Of a DNA stretch of 64,000 nucleotides, positions 63,867-64,000 are shown one piece after another. Source of the stretch: Spiroplasma clarkii (GTDB taxonomy: Bacteria; Bacillota_I; Bacilli_A; Mycoplasmatales; Mycoplasmataceae); contig NZ_CP024870.1 in the NCBI RefSeq assembly GCF_002795265.1, positions 1,302,001-1,366,000 of the forward strand. The letters are read 5' to 3'. The position numbers were made by a program, and so were the translations under genes. The notes under the pieces were generated by a model. It saw nothing but the letters and a program-made list of their open reading frames with translations, had not been told where the DNA came from and ran no database searches. How positions within the stretch are numbered: position 1 is the stretch's first letter; the number at the start of each line of letters is the position of its first letter.

Positions 63867-64000
63867 TCGTTTAAAGTTTTTAAATGCTGGTTTTGCTTTG
63901 ATTGTTTGTTCAGTATCTTGATCATTGTCACCAATTACATTATTTACTCATTTACCCTTATGATAGAAAATTTGAGCTGGAATTGTTTTCATCACTTCAA
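63855..64000 (-). CDS. 3' end of an unknown gene
   Basis: 48 codons in frame to the edge: EVMKTIPAQIFYHKGKWVNN ... ending FKNFKREKV; one TGA as Trp. The IPAQIFYHKGKWV segment recalls the cis-Pro strand of thioredoxin-like proteins, but there is too little to assign. Confidence 0.5.

Noticed and set aside
1-64000. Many standard-code ORFs broken at TGA as separate genes or pseudogenes
   Set aside because: The pieces lie in one frame, are separated by TGA only, and conserved Trp positions fall on these codons; they were merged under code 4.

Overview
The window is AT-rich, and on both strands the long reading frames only close up if UGA is read as tryptophan. For example lepA, proS, leuS, dxs and mgtA each contain in-frame TGA at conserved Trp positions. 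Together with the short lipoprotein signal peptides (MKKLL/I-type, ending in a Cys lipobox), AGGAGG ribosome sites, the trehalose PTS operon and the 4-protein style of economical metabolism, this points to a mollicute of the Spiroplasma/Mesoplasma/Entomoplasma group (code 4). No rRNA or CRISPR array is present; one tRNA (Ser-GCU) was found. All genes below were joined across UGA codons by checking that the frame is kept.

Layout. 1-13.2 kb (mostly minus): a truncated large lipoprotein, a four-TM protein, lepA, a DUF402 nucleotide phosphatase, an NTF2-like protein, proS with an upstream small protein of uncertain (possibly DarT-like) type, tRNA-Ser, a decayed tandem array of coiled-coil genes, an acidic protein and an 847-aa lipoprotein. 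13.5-25 kb is core metabolism: tsaE-tsaB, an FNR/thioredoxin-reductase-like flavoprotein, gpmI-HAD-tpiA, NADH oxidase, fhs and folD (one-carbon metabolism). 25-27.8 kb is a 620-aa two-part membrane protein (ECF-S-like + MFS-like) behind a leader peptide/hairpin, divergent from a GntR/UTRA regulator. 27.9-29.5 kb is an IS1202-type insertion sequence with flanking 31-bp direct repeats. 29.5-35.1 kb is the trehalose block: lipoprotein, PTS EIIBC and small membrane protein on plus, facing GH65 phosphorylase and beta-phosphoglucomutase on minus.

35.9-45.5 kb is the most unusual region: one promoter drives a tight five-gene operon encoding a 1282-aa UPF1/DNA2-type SF1 helicase with a huge coiled-coil insertion, a 745-aa unknown protein, a 363-aa coiled-coil protein, a ClpB-like AAA+ ATPase and an NrdG-like 4Fe-4S radical-SAM protein, without any ribonucleotide reductase nearby. 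I regard it as a candidate undescribed nucleic-acid/protein-remodelling (possibly defence) system. 45.6-54.3 kb holds a frameshifted cupin with a SAM methyltransferase, leuS, dxs (MEP pathway), and two small-secreted-protein/membrane-protein pairs, one of them decayed. 54.3-60.7 kb holds a PAP2 phosphatase, a small basic protein and an ABC exporter with two overlapping permeases, preceded by a nonsense-riddled pseudogene. 60.8-63.7 kb is the Mg2+ P-type ATPase MgtA with a 31-codon leader ORF and competing hairpins over its ribosome site. The window ends in the 3' part of an unknown gene.
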